The position numbers and the translations under genes are program-made. A model generated the notes under the pieces. It saw only the letters and a program-made list of their open reading frames with translations. It did not search any database and was not told where the DNA came from. Positions 49,101 through 60,169 of a stretch of 64,000 nt of DNA are shown in pieces. Source of the stretch: Podocnemis expansa (Eukaryota > Chordata > Testudines > Podocnemididae). Every line of letters starts with the position of its first letter. Within the stretch, counting starts at the first letter, position 1. The stretch lies in the NCBI GenBank assembly GCA_007922195.1, contig ML682059.1:14192295-14256294 (forward strand), given 5' to 3'.

Positions 49101-50090
49101 GGCATTTTTGGTTCTGCATGGTCATTACATCTTGCAGCACAAACACCGGAGTGCAAATCTGAGCTGTAAATGCCTGGCTTACTCTCTGCCATTTTGATGC
49201 AGCCAAACGGCTGGCTCAAGATTAATTTACTCCCTCCCCCCAGTGTCCTAAGGCAATTACTGGATGTAAAAAATACAGAAGCAGTAAAAAGATATAAAGA
49301 TATATCCATATAATGTTTACAAGACAAATTTCCTATTGAGGCATCCTATATTTTTGCCCTGGATTCTAGTTTTAAGGATAATCCTGTTAATCTTCTCTTC
49401 ACCTCCAACTGCTCTCAAGAACCCCTCCTTTTAGACTCAATGATTAAGACAGAACTAACTTCAGAGCCAGAAAATCAACTGCAGGAATCATCAGCGTGTG
49501 ACACAAGGCATTTGATCCCTGCAAAGGATGAAAGTAACGTACTAATTCAACAGTATTCCCAGTTCCCGTCAGCTGAAGAAATGGGTGACTGGGCCTACAA
49601 ATTAGAACAATACATATCTCTATTATTCAGGAACCAGACTCACCCGGAATCCTATATTTTGTAATGCTTTCAACTTTAATTATGTATAAATCTCCAGAGA
49701 AAACATTGCTTTCATGAGTAAACTGGCAGTGGCCCAGCATTGCAAACTTGCTTTATATTACAGTTACCCCAGCAACATAGACTGTGAATCATTTATTAAC
49801 CATTGTCAGAAACCCATTTTAAAATCAAGCCAAGGTAATCACTTTGCTTTTCATTTACTGGGCCAGTTCACAGACTATCAGCTCAAAAGATGGGAAAATC
49901 CCCATGTTGCAATTGCTCTAGAAAACAGAGGGGCAAATTCAGCAGTGATGCCAAAAGTAGTGTAAGATACGTTTTGGGTAACAGAGTACAGTCAAGTTCA
50001 TTAAATTGGTGTTCCCCTGGGAACTACCATTCTATCCATCTCTATCCCCTCCTATCTGCATGGGATAACCAGGAGCTCCAAGCAGATTCC
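46122..50090. other. GABBR2: Receptor intron, mostly AT-rich, no feature recognised
   Basis: No gene or repeat family recognised. Around 47870-48130 there are short phrases (TAGGCACCTAAAATAAG, TTTTTCAAAAGAGCTCAG) resembling eroded ancient repeats. Confidence 0.35.
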
Positions 50091-50900
50091 TCATTCATGC
50101 TCTTCCACTTTATCCCCCTCACTGTAGCCTGCTGGATTTACTACATTTGACTTTATGCTTTCTTTCACATATAGCGCCACTCCCCAACCAGTGCAGCCCA
50201 CTCCATCCTTCTGATATATTTTGTGCCCTGATACTACAACACCCCACCAAGTTTCTGTAATGTCTATTACATCAATATTCTCATTTAATACCAGGCACTC
50301 AAGTTCATTCACTTTAGTATTTAAACTTCCCGCATTTGTATACAAACATTTATAAAATATGTCAGTATTCAGCTGTCTGTCTTCCAGTGATGTAACTCCA
50401 TGGGATTCTTTCATTTGACTGCTTTTCAGTTGCTACATCTACTTTATCAAATTCTATCTTCTTCTCTTTACTACAGTATAGCAAATCCCTGTTATAGATC
50501 CTCCTCAAAGAGATATCAATGCCCAAATCATGTGCTCCACTGCACCTGTTGGCTTCCCTTCAGCTCTCAGTAAAACAAAAAAAACAAACAAAAAAGAAAA
50601 AAACAAACAAACAAACAAACAAAAAAACACCTTACTTGACATTTTTTGTGTTACCAGCCAGCAATCTGGTTCTGTTCTGAGTGAAGTGGAGTCCATCCTT
50701 CCTGTATAGGCTCCTGCTTTCCCCCCAAAAGTCTCCCCAGCTGCCAATAAACCTAAACCCCTTCTTCCCACAATATCATCTCATCCACGCATTGACACCC
50801 TGCCATTCCACCCGCTTGCCTGGACCTGCACATGGAACTGGAAGCACCACAGAGTCCTGAGCTTTAATCTATTACCTAGCAACTTAATTTTGGCTTTCCA
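50091..50900 (-). mobile_element. CR1-clade LINE fragment: end of ORF1 esterase and start of ORF2 endonuclease
   Basis: On the minus strand 50800-50690 encodes a decayed NAWMR...GFRFI segment and 50705-50640 a KDGLHFTQNRTRLLAGN segment, aligning with the end of the SGNH esterase of CR1 ORF1 (DGLH motif). 50414-50091 encodes YKCLYTNAGSLNTKVNELEC, ITETWWGVV and GWGVALYVKESIKS, the start of a CR1-clade endonuclease. The gap between them contains an A/C-rich simple repeat (50572-50630). It belongs to a lineage distinct from the copies at 38 and 59 kb. Confidence 0.75.
50572..50630. repeat. (AAAC)n simple repeat
   Basis: AAAACAAAAAAAACAAACAA followed by four further CAAA units. Confidence 0.9.
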
Positions 50901-51134
50901 TCTGTATCTTCATCCTCCACTTTGTTTAAATAGTGATTTCCATCTCCTTCAGACCATTAGCCTGCAGTATTTCCACAAGCTTCATTCGCTTCCAGGGAAA
51001 CAGGTCCCAAATTTTAAATGCCCACAATGCAACTGCATGGGATAAACCTATACACAAATTCTCCAGCATGTTAGGCTGAAATCAGGAGTCAGTTCATCAC
51101 CTTTGTGCAGCTGTTGAAATGACTCAGACTACTG
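50901..51134. other. Unassigned, possibly more of the adjoining LINE fragment
   Basis: No clear motif, though position suggests it could hold further ORF1 sequence of the minus-strand LINE. Confidence 0.25.
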
Positions 51135-51230
51135 ATGATCTAATGGGAGTGGTCCTGCTTTTTTTTGGCAGGGGGTTGGACTAGATGACCTCGTGGGGTC
51201 CCTTCCAACCCTATGATTCTATGATTCTAT
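51135..51230 (+). mobile_element. CR1 LINE 3' tail
   Basis: Sequence from GATCTAATGGGAGTGGTCCT through GGACTAGATGACCTCGTGG to ATGATTCTATGATTCTAT is the same terminus as at 42690-42789 and 62500-62596. Only about 95 bp remain, a severely 5'-truncated insertion. Confidence 0.88.
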
Positions 51231-51530
51231 ACTGCATGACTCTTATGAATTTACCAACTGTAACCCATCAAAAATGACAGGGAAAAATTAAAAGGGAATT
51301 TATGAAATACTTTTATTTTAATTGGTTAATAGCTCATTAATTACAACATTATTTGCAAAAGTTCTACGTTCAGCTAAAAGTTTTCTCTGGTAGTTTGTAT
51401 CCTTCATGTAAACTTTCACATTTTCATGGTTTCTTCCCCAAGTGAATGCCACACACCATCATCTGAAGAGTCAGCACGAAATATTGTAAACAGCTGAAAG
51501 CCTAGCTGAGAGCTTTATAATTTTGACAAG

Positions 51531-51555
51531 TTCCAAAGGGGCAGCCGTGTCAATA
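51531..51555 (-). mobile_element. Minimal Penelope-type terminus fragment
   Basis: TTCCAAAGGGGCAGCCGTGT then CAATA matches the first 25 bp of the termini at 9450 and 15984 and then diverges. Confidence 0.4.
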
Positions 51556-51703
51556 CAGTGAACTATTCCTGGATTTACTGGCTGTTACTGTCCAATTTTT
51601 AAATCCTCAGCCATTTCGCCTTTATAAATTACAATGAGGTATGCAGCTACAATAATTTATATAGGTGTGCCATTCCAAGACTCTTAAGCTGTTGTGATGT
51701 GAT

Positions 51704-51761
51704 AGGTGACTCAACCAATTGCTCCCAAGCAGCTCTTTGAGTGCAATTGGTTGAGTCACCT
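51704..51761. promoter_or_regulatory. Perfect 19-bp hairpin with AP-1-like and CCAAT motifs
   Basis: AGGTGACTCAACCAATTGC at 51704-51722 is exactly complementary to 51743-51761, with a 20-bp loop. Each arm carries TGACTCA/TGAGTCA, the canonical AP-1 heptamer, and CCAAT. It could equally be the centre of an old palindromic MITE; a regulatory role is conjecture. Confidence 0.4.
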
Positions 51762-52483
51762 CTGACCTCACAATGGCCTGTCACATGGTATACTTCACAT
51801 CACGGATACATGCACGCACATAGCAAATTAGTACAGTAGATAGGTGTTTGGCCACTTGGACCGTACTCTCCATTAAGCCTAATGCAGTTTCCATAGCAAG
51901 CTTTCACACTGGCTTCTTCTTAGAGTGCTGAATTGGTGTTATTCAAACTCTAGCTGTGACTTCAGTAACACTTTTGCTCAGTGGCTCAGGAGAACAAGAG
52001 ATGCAGTCACTTTTTACATGGCATACAGAATTGATGCTCATTTTCTCAGTTCTACTGCCCTTATTCACCTACAGTGCCTCAGTCCAGCCTCCTGGGTGTT
52101 GTATTGCTCATTTAACAGGCAAAAAAATGCAAAGGACACTGAAGAAGAAAAGAATTACTTACCAATAATTGAGCTCTATGAGATAAGCCTTGGCATATTC
52201 ACATACACAGTACACTTTTTCAGAGCCTTAGATTAAGACATTCCAAATTAGTGAAGGAAAATGAAGGATAAATGGGGCCACCCTCACTTTTATAGCCTTG
52301 TAGGCCTCCTGGCAATGAAGGGTGGGAGGGAGCGTAGACAGAAGTAATAAACAGCTCCAGCAGACACTGCAACAGATTACAGTGGCTCCTGAACAGTCAC
52401 CTTGATTATACATGGAGGAATATGCATAGGCTCCCCTTAAAGAAGTCTAGTTACCAGTAGGCAATCTTCATTTTCTTTCTGCT

Positions 52484-52735
52484 AAAGCAGTAGCTGTGTT
52501 AGTCTAGCCCAGTAAAAACAAACATACAAGGAGTCCGGTGGCACTTTTAAAGACAAAAATTCATTTATCCCATGAAGTTTCATGAGAGAAAATCCCACTT
52601 GGTCAGACATTTGAAGATAGCTCCCATTCTGTAAGTTCCCCATCTTCAAATGTCTGACCAAATGGGATTCTCTCCCATAAGAGCTTATGTAATAAATACA
52701 TTTGTTTGTCTTTATAAGTGCCACCAGACTTCGAG
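52484..52735. mobile_element. Paired Penelope-type termini joined head to head without body
   Basis: 52484-52610 is a minus-sense terminus (AGCAGTAGCTGTGTTAGTCT...GAGAAAATCCCACTTGG) and 52650-52735 the plus-sense terminus (TCTGACCAAATGGGATTCTC...TTTATAAGTGCCACCAGAC). They are separated by about 40 bp containing a small inverted GAAGAT...ATCTTC. The arrangement is that of the copy at 9450-10883 with its coding part removed. Confidence 0.7.
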
Positions 52736-55700
52736 TATGTTTTATTTTTCTTGTCTCCAGTTGCAGAAAGCTGTTCAGTTCCACTCAGGATACCATGGTT
52801 TGCTCCAGAGACTGCTGTAGAGCAGCCTTGAGAGATATGGTGTCCTTATATTCCATCTATCAGTCCTTCTGCCATTCTTGTAGTCAGCTCAAAATGGCTG
52901 ATCCAATCAGCCACTCTACTTCAAGGCTTTTAACACTGTAATGATGGTGCCCTATGTATAAACTGTGGTCTTAATAGAGACTTTGTAAAAGCGAGACCAT
53001 TCAGAGTAACACTTTCGCATGCATGATTGTCAGTTTTGTAATTAATTACAGATAAAGGGCACTAGACTAGAAAAAGTGGATCTCAGTAAGAATTGAGGAT
53101 GGTCACCACCTTGTGGGATCACAACAAATCAGTGGCATGGATGAAATTATAAACCAGGATCTCATGACTTCCAGGTCTGTGTGCAGATCACTTGATTGCT
53201 GCCATGGATTAAGCCAAGATGGACAAAAACACCATCCAGAATTATTTTAAAGCACCAATTTTTTTTCAGTAATGCAGTCAAACTATGTTTTTCATCTTGG
53301 TGGATGAAATGAGATCTTTCTCAGACACTTTGGTATAGAAGATATTTCCTTTAGGTTGCCTTACATTTGCTGAAAGTTGTCTGTAAATTAACAGAGTGGA
53401 AGCTGCTGATATAAATTGGTGAAGACAATCTGTTCTACTCTGAATGTTAGTTCTTTACTAATTTCGTCAAATTGACTCAGGACAGTCACATGGGTTTCTG
53501 TTAGTCTGTTTTATCTGTATATGCAATCCATGGACTTCACATTCAGATTCCTTGACCAGCACTGCCTCCTTCACAAGTCTAATTAGATTCCTTAACATAC
53601 ACAACAGAGTACCAAAATTTTTGATCTAAAGAAACCTGTGTTGGTGGCCATCACATTTTTGTTTAGTGTGTCAGTTCAGATGCTCTTACTGACTGCTTAA
53701 ATCTGTATACCTTTTTTAACAGTGATGTTGATTAGGCCAGAAGTGCCTAGAAATCAGCCAGATTTCCAACAAGGGTTTCCCCCTCCCCTGCAACACGGGA
53801 GAGTCACAAGTTGGCTCTTATGCCACCCACCTCATCAACATTTGGCAATAGCAACATTTTAAGGACAAGAATGGGCATGGCTGAAGAGCCAGTTCATTCT
53901 AGAAATTCTGGGCTGGCGGCCAGCCCCTACAAAACTGGTACACTTCACAGGAGCTTGCAGGCTCTGGCAAGAATTGTGAGAATCAGGGCTGCCATAGGTC
54001 CTACTCCAGAATTAGGGAACCACAGCCAGTTCTCTTGCTGTTTCCGCTTTTAGCTGCATCTAGTGGAAAGTGGGGGCAGCTGAGAATATATGCAATGCAT
54101 ATGTACCTACTAGAACTACCATTCCTTATGACACACGTGACATGAGCTATAAAGGGCATAAAGTCATCCTTGCTGGCAGCTTTTTGACACAGATCCTCTT
54201 ATTTGGTATGTAATTTATGTTGGCTAGAATGGTTTTGTTTCTATGCTCATCCTCTTTTAATGCAAGGCACTTTTGCTGCTGCTGTCTGCAACAATTGTGG
54301 AGAACACATAATTTATTCATAACTAAATGAAAACCAGTGACAGATATGTATTTCATGCCCTAGTGCTAGTCAAGATGTCAGTAGTAAAGTGAACTATTCC
54401 CCCTTCAGCAGCCTGTACTTGTCATAAAAATACAGTTTTTGCATTCTACAAAGAAACTAGGAATTACTATTCAGCTGGAAGTTACTCCACAAGGGACACT
54501 GTATTTTAGTTATACATAATCCACAATTCTGTGAAATCCTATTTACTAGAATCTACAGGAAAGTGTTCCAAAAATTCGGAACAATGACAATTCAATCAAA
54601 TGAATGACTGGGCTGAAAATGATTTCGTACATGCTTATTTGAGTTTGTTGGGATTATTCCTGAGTGTAAATTTAAGCATGTGTATAAGTGTTTTCCAGAT
54701 CAATGCCTTTCTATACAAAAACATGTCTAGTAATATAAAAATGGCAATTGTAACTAAATAATAAGGTGCTCTGCACTCCTCACAAAAATGAACAAGGCCA
54801 GAATCATACCAGGAAGACAACAGATCTGTTAAAAATGCAAGATCCTAGCTAGTTAAAAAAAAAATTCTTCTTTGTCCTATTTATTAGCATATAAAACAAA
54901 ACTCCAAACCATGGAACAGAAAGAGAAATAAAACATTACTGAGCTTTGCCTTGATGGCAGATGTAGGCTGTGCTGTGGAGTACCATATTGCAAGGAGCAG
55001 ACCATTCCAGATGTAGGCTCTTGCTGGAAAAAGAATGACCACTCTGTCAAAGAGTGAGCTGGTAATTTAAGTAATCTGGAACTCAACTTCATCTGTACCA
55101 AACTTAGCACACCTCTGTAGGTAGAGGAAATGAGTAGTCATGTGACAGGAAGTTTATGTCTAAACAATACCTGCTGGGGTGAAGGGATAAGAGCAACCTG
55201 CAAGGATCTAAACAGAGAAGGATTCCAGGGGAAAATTGAATAAAGGAGGACTTAAGTCTTGGGAATAAGTGTGCTGTGAAGTGCAGGAGGTCTACCAGTA
55301 TAAGAGAACCTAGCAAAGGGAGACAGGGCAGCTGAGCTTTTGCAGAGGGAAAGCCCAGTGGAAATTCATAAATGAGGCTGTGTGCAGCTTCAATTTATGC
55401 TGCCACTCTGAGGGGTTCAGGGGCCCCTTTAGACAAGGGGAGAATGGGGAGACTGAGCAGAAGCTGGGAGAATCTAGAGTAGTAGTGTTGGAAGAGCATG
55501 CAGTAAAGGAGGGCACAGACAGTCGGTGTAATGTCTGTGCCTAGGACAACTAGAGGAGAAATACTCATGGTTATGTTCGGAATCTGATACCACAGAAGAG
55601 GTGAATTTTTGTGACTTAGCCAGAAGGGATGAGGGAAATTGAGGCAGCATATGATGTCAAAGCCACACTGGGTAGGCCCTTGCTGTGGCTCCCCTTTTCT

Positions 55701-56141
55701 CAAGGAGACAACATAAGGAAGTGACTCTATGTTTGCAATAGAGGAAAGAGAGACACAGCTGAAGCTCTATTATTCCCGTTGAAATTACTGGTTTCTGCAT
55801 GTAAAGCATTTTAAAAGCATTTTTAAGGGTAAGAAAAAGCAATCTAAAGAGCTCATCAGAAAGTATTTCTAATTTTCAGATCAAAACTTATCAGAACTTT
55901 ACATTCTGGAAGAAAAGTTCCAACATTTTACTTTTTATCCCAACTCAGTACAAAACCAGAACCGAAATACTGAAATTTCATGCAGGACAGAAATGACGTT
56001 GTTCAATCAGTTTAAGTTATGGTGCAATATGCTTTGGTAACCCTTTTTTGTAGGTAATACACCACCTACAAATTTAAATCTCCCTCCCACTCCTCTCTCT
56101 TAGCTGCTGCCTCCTGAACTATAGCTCACAGATGAGCTGCC
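52736..56141. other. GABBR2: Receptor intron, no feature recognised
   Basis: AT-rich to 54860, more balanced afterwards. No convincing exon, RNA or repeat family. Confidence 0.4.
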
Positions 56142-57347
56142 CGTATATACTCAGGTATAAGCCAATCTGGGCACAAGCCGACCCTCCAATTCTACCCCAA
56201 AAAGAAGCTAAAATTGGTGACCCAGGTATAAGCTGAGGTCTCCTTTTAGCCGTGTCCCCTAACCCCCCACCCACTGCTGCTGGCTTCCTCTGGAGTTTCT
56301 GACAGCTTCCCTACCCCAAAATCTCTGCTGCTGCTTTTCCTTTGCCCCCCTGCCATCCATTCCTCACTCCTGCCCTCCTGCTCTGCCCTTTCCTCACTGC
56401 CGTCACCCCTGCTCATTTCTCAGCGTCCTGCTGCTGCCCCCTGTGCCTCCTGCTGCCCCCTGCTCTGTCCCTTTCTCACTGCTGCTCTCTGCTCCTCCTA
56501 CTGCCCCCTCCTCACTGCCACCCCCTACTCTGCCCTTCCCTCACTGCTACCTGCTGCCCCCCTGCTCTGCCTCTTCCCTCACTGCTGTCCCCCCGCTCCT
56601 CCTGCTGCCCCCTTGCTCTGCCCTTTCTTCACTGCTGCCCCCCTGGCTCTTCACTGCTGCCCCCCTTCTCTGCCCCCTCCCCACTGCTGCCCCCCTGCTC
56701 CTCCTGCTGCCCCCTGGCTGTTCACTGCTGCCCCCTACTCCCTTCTCAGTGCCCTGCTGTTGCTCCCCTGTTCCCCAACACCCTTTCCACCCCTTTCCCT
56801 GTCACCCTCCAACCCCTGCTGCCGCTCTTCCCAGCCTGCCAGCCCCCCCGCAAATCCCCAGTCCCTGTCGCTGCTTCCCTGGGCTCCCCAAAAACCCCGG
56901 GTCCTCCTGCCGCTCTCCCCGGACTCCCTGACCCTCCCCAAATGCCGGAGCCCTGCCACCGCTTCCCTGGCCTCCCTGAACACCCCCCAAAACCCTCCTG
57001 GCCATCCCATCACTTTCCCCAACTCCCCAACCCCCTCCCCAACCCCCAGTCCCTGCCACCGCTTGCCTGGCCTCCCTGAATCCCCCCTGAATCAATGTCC
57101 AGGCCGACCCCCTCCAGGGCCCCCTTACTTGGCTGCTCCAGACGCTGGGGTCCCTTCCTTACTCCAGCCCCCGCCGACTGCCCAAGATGGCTGCCCAGCA
57201 ACACTGGGGCTCCGCTCTGCCACATGGTCAGGGAAACTGTTGGCTGGGGCTGTCTACCATATTCTCTCGAGTATAAGCCGAGAGCCTGTTTTGAAGCAAA
57301 TTTTCAGGCACAAAATTCTCAGCTTATACGCGATGATATACAGTATT
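56142..57347. mobile_element. DNA-element-like unit with a pyrimidine-rich core
   Basis: The left end GTATATACTCAGGTATAAGC is mirrored at the right by GCTTATACGCGATGATATAC, with a second CTCGAGTATAAGCCGAG motif at about 57265-57281. GTATAAGCC-type inverted ends recur in amniote DNA elements. Between them, 56340-57180 is almost pure C/T on the plus strand with G only in CTG, in imperfect CTGCTGCCCCC(CT)G units. Open frames here are low-complexity products of the repeat, not proteins. No target duplication could be defined. Confidence 0.55.
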
Positions 57348-57738
57348 TTAATGTGATAAGTCACAAGCAATTCGTATAATGTAATAACACTTGCCTATGT
57401 AGCAAGGAATTCATAGATCATTGTATTTCTGTATATTTTAATAAGTATTTTATCTTCCTTTGTATATCCCATAATTGTAAATTTAAATAATGTTCTTTCA
57501 GAGCACATATTAATGTGCCTATCAAAAAGAAAGGTTTTTCTTTCTATTTTGATTGCTGTTACAGACAGTGATTGTAACTGGGCACCAACTTATCTATATT
57601 AAATTTACATCTCATTGAAGAAAAGATTTCTATTTTCAGAAATGAATGATTAAGTTGCACACACAAAATGCATACATCCACTGGAAGTGCATGCACACCT
57701 CATTTTCCCCACATGCAGAACAGATGGTTGCCTTGAAG

Positions 57739-58502
57739 CAGTGGCGTCACTAGCGTTGGGCACCCCGGGGCATGTACCCCAGGGCACGTGACCCGGGTCC
57801 CAACGCTGGTCCCCCGGATCTCCGGCCCAATCAGGCCGGGGATCCAGGGCCCGATCCCTGGTGGTCTGCGGCCATGGCGGCTGCATCTCCGGCCAGGGAT
57901 CCGGGGCCTAGTTGGCCACCTGGCAGGCCTCGCCCCCTGGCCAGGGATATGGCCAGGGGGTGACTACGCCACTGCCAGCAGCTAGGCCACGGTGCGGCAC
58001 AGCCTGGCCCGGCCAGAAGCTGCCACTGGAGGCTGAGCCCACAGCCGCAGCCAGGCCCTGGATCCCAGGCCGGGGCCAGGGCCGCTGCGGTCGCGGCTGC
58101 CAGCGGCCAGGTCCCAGATCCCCAGTGGCGGACGGGGCCCCTGCAGCTGCAGGTGGCCGGCCGGGTCCCGGATCCCCGGCTGGGGACGGGGTTGCCGCGG
58201 CCACCGGCGGCCAGTCCAGGGATCCGGGGCCCAGCTGGCCGCCCGCAGCTGTGATGGCCCCGTCCCTGGGCGGGGATCCAGGGCTGCAGCAGCGGACCCG
58301 GCCTCCAGCAGCCGCTTTGGGACTGGCCAGGCCAGGCTGTGCCGTGCCGTACCGCGGCCTAGCTGCCGGCGGCAGCGCGGCTTCCCCCTGGCAGTATCCC
58401 GGGCCAGGGGGGCGTGGCCTTCTGGTGGGGGCGGGGCCTGCCCTCTAGGGGTGGGGGCTGAGCCCGTGCCCTGGGTCCCTCCCCGCCCCAGCGACGCCCC
58501 TG
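57739..58502. mobile_element. GC-rich hAT-type MITE with exact 8-bp duplication
   Basis: CCTTGAAG flanks both ends (57731-57738 and 58503-58510). Termini CAGTGGCGTCACTAG and, reverse-complemented, CAGGGGCGTCGCTGG are inverted. The 764-bp interior is very GC-rich with many CGGGGATCC- and GGCCAGGGAT-like words. A terminus-like GTGACTACGCCACTG at 57960-57974 lies inside, suggesting a composite of two related elements. Alanine/glycine/proline-rich open frames are by-products of composition. Confidence 0.85.
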
Positions 58503-58510
58503 CCTTGAAG

Positions 58511-59149
58511 AGTACTCATTTATTTAAATAGATACAAACATGTATTGTGTGATTAACAGGTGACCATCTGTAATTTGCATGTAAAGACCTGGCCCTCTAA
58601 AATTCTTCCTCTTCTGCCAGAATGGAGTGTCTCAGTGTTATTCAGTGAATTCATCATGGAAGTCAGGATATCGTCTGCAACACAGAAAGAAGAAATTTTC
58701 AAGGGCCAGGACTAGCGGCCCCTGTTCATTTTACTGGAGTATGTGTCTAATACATGGAATTGCTATGGAAATCACTTCCTTGGAATAATACTAACTAACT
58801 ACTGTTAGATTAGATGGGAGGGTAAAGCAAAACATAGGTTGATAAAGTGAGGAAGGCTGTTTGATCAGAAGCAGATGGAGATATTCAGTTGTTAGGTGCT
58901 AGGAACATATATAGAGTTCTTCTGTTGATTATCTAAGGGTGTATCACACTGCAGTTAAAAACCCATTGCTGGCGTGGATCTCCCTGGACCACCCCGAGGT
59001 CCTACTAACTACTGTTTATCCTCTCTTTTCATTGGTAGCAGTGGGGGGAGCTGAGGCATCCAGGTGCTCCAACTGACTCCAGGCTCCTTAATTGGAGTCA
59101 AGTGCCTAATTGGCTTAGAGCAGTCCTGCCCCACTCACCCAGCAAACAA
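58511..59149. other. GABBR2: Receptor intron, possibly the start of the following CR1
   Basis: From about 58940 composition changes and may already be CR1 5' sequence, but similarity to the copy at 38 kb is only evident from about 59150. Confidence 0.3.
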
Positions 59150-59436
59150 GGAGGGGGATCCTATCCAGGTGCTGAAGACTACTGCCACACCAATGGAGAA
59201 GAATGGGATGCCTATGGCAGAAGGAGGACACTGGCAGCTGGTTACCTCTCGCAGCAGACAGTGCTCCACCCGTCCTCCCAATCCCATCCTCTGCTGTGAT
59301 GAAGAACCATTACATGGCGCTACAGACGATGAATGAGGTGGAAGACACCATGCACCCCTGAAGCTGGGAGGATCACATCCACCACAGCTAGGAGGAAACG
59401 TAGGGTTGTGGTGGTTGGGGACTCACTTCTGAGGGG

Positions 59437-59907
59437 ATGAAGGCACCCATCTGTTGCCCTGACAAGGCCTCTCATGAGGTATGCTGCTTGCTGGGTGCTG
59501 GTATCCGAGACGTTACAGAGGCATTCTTGAGAATCATCTGCCCCTCTGACTACTATCCCATGCTACTCATACATGTGGGAACCAATGATACTGTGAGAGG
59601 TGATCCTCGACAGATCAAAGGTGACTACATGGCTCTGGAAGTGTGGGTGAAGGAGTTCAGAGCACAGGTGGTGTTCTCCTTGATTCTTCCGGTCAAGGGT
59701 AGGGGCCTGAGCAGAGACAGATGCATCCTGGAGGTGAATGCCTGGCTGCAAAGATGGTGTCATCAGGAGGGCTTTGGCTTCCTTGACGATGGGGTGCTAT
59801 TCCAGGACAAAGGACTGCTAGGCAGAGATGGACTCCATCTGTTGAGGAAGCGGAAGAGCATATTTGGACGCAGACTGGCTGACCTAGTGAGGAGGGCTTT
59901 ACATTAG
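59437..59907 (+). pseudogene. CR1 ORF1 C-terminal SGNH esterase part
   Basis: Open for 156 codons. Contains GIRDVTEAFLRIICPSDYYP, HVGTNDT (block III) and GRDGLHLLRKRKSIFGRRLA (block V Asp-His). The codon corresponding to the internal TGA of the 38-kb copy is a cysteine here. The serine block (GDSL-like) lies upstream in another frame at about 59415-59430, so the protein is broken. Confidence 0.8.
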
Positions 59908-60169
59908 GTTTGAAGGGGGAAGGAGACCAAAGCCCACAGGTAAATGACAATGTGGGAGAACTGGGGGAAGGGATGGAACTTGGGGGGTGCCAGGACTGTA
60001 ATACCAGGGATAAAAGAGAGGGTAGTTGGAATATGGGGGGGAATCAAATAATTGTCTTAGGTGTTCTAATGAAGACCTAATACCTGAAGCAAGTGGGGGA
60101 GGACAACGGCGGGTGAAAATGCAAGGAAGTAGATGCAACAGAATTGACACAGGAAAGTAGGGCAATGGC

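Noticed and set aside
48809..49327. 172-codon minus-strand open frame
   Set aside because: No domain, no splice-site context, ordinary intronic composition; probably chance.
56342..57356. Two overlapping ~245-codon proline/cysteine-rich open frames
   Set aside because: Produced by the C/T-rich tandem core; all frames are open there because stops need A and G.
57908..58448. Alanine/glycine/proline-rich frames on both strands
   Set aside because: By-product of very high GC content inside a hAT MITE with exact target duplications.
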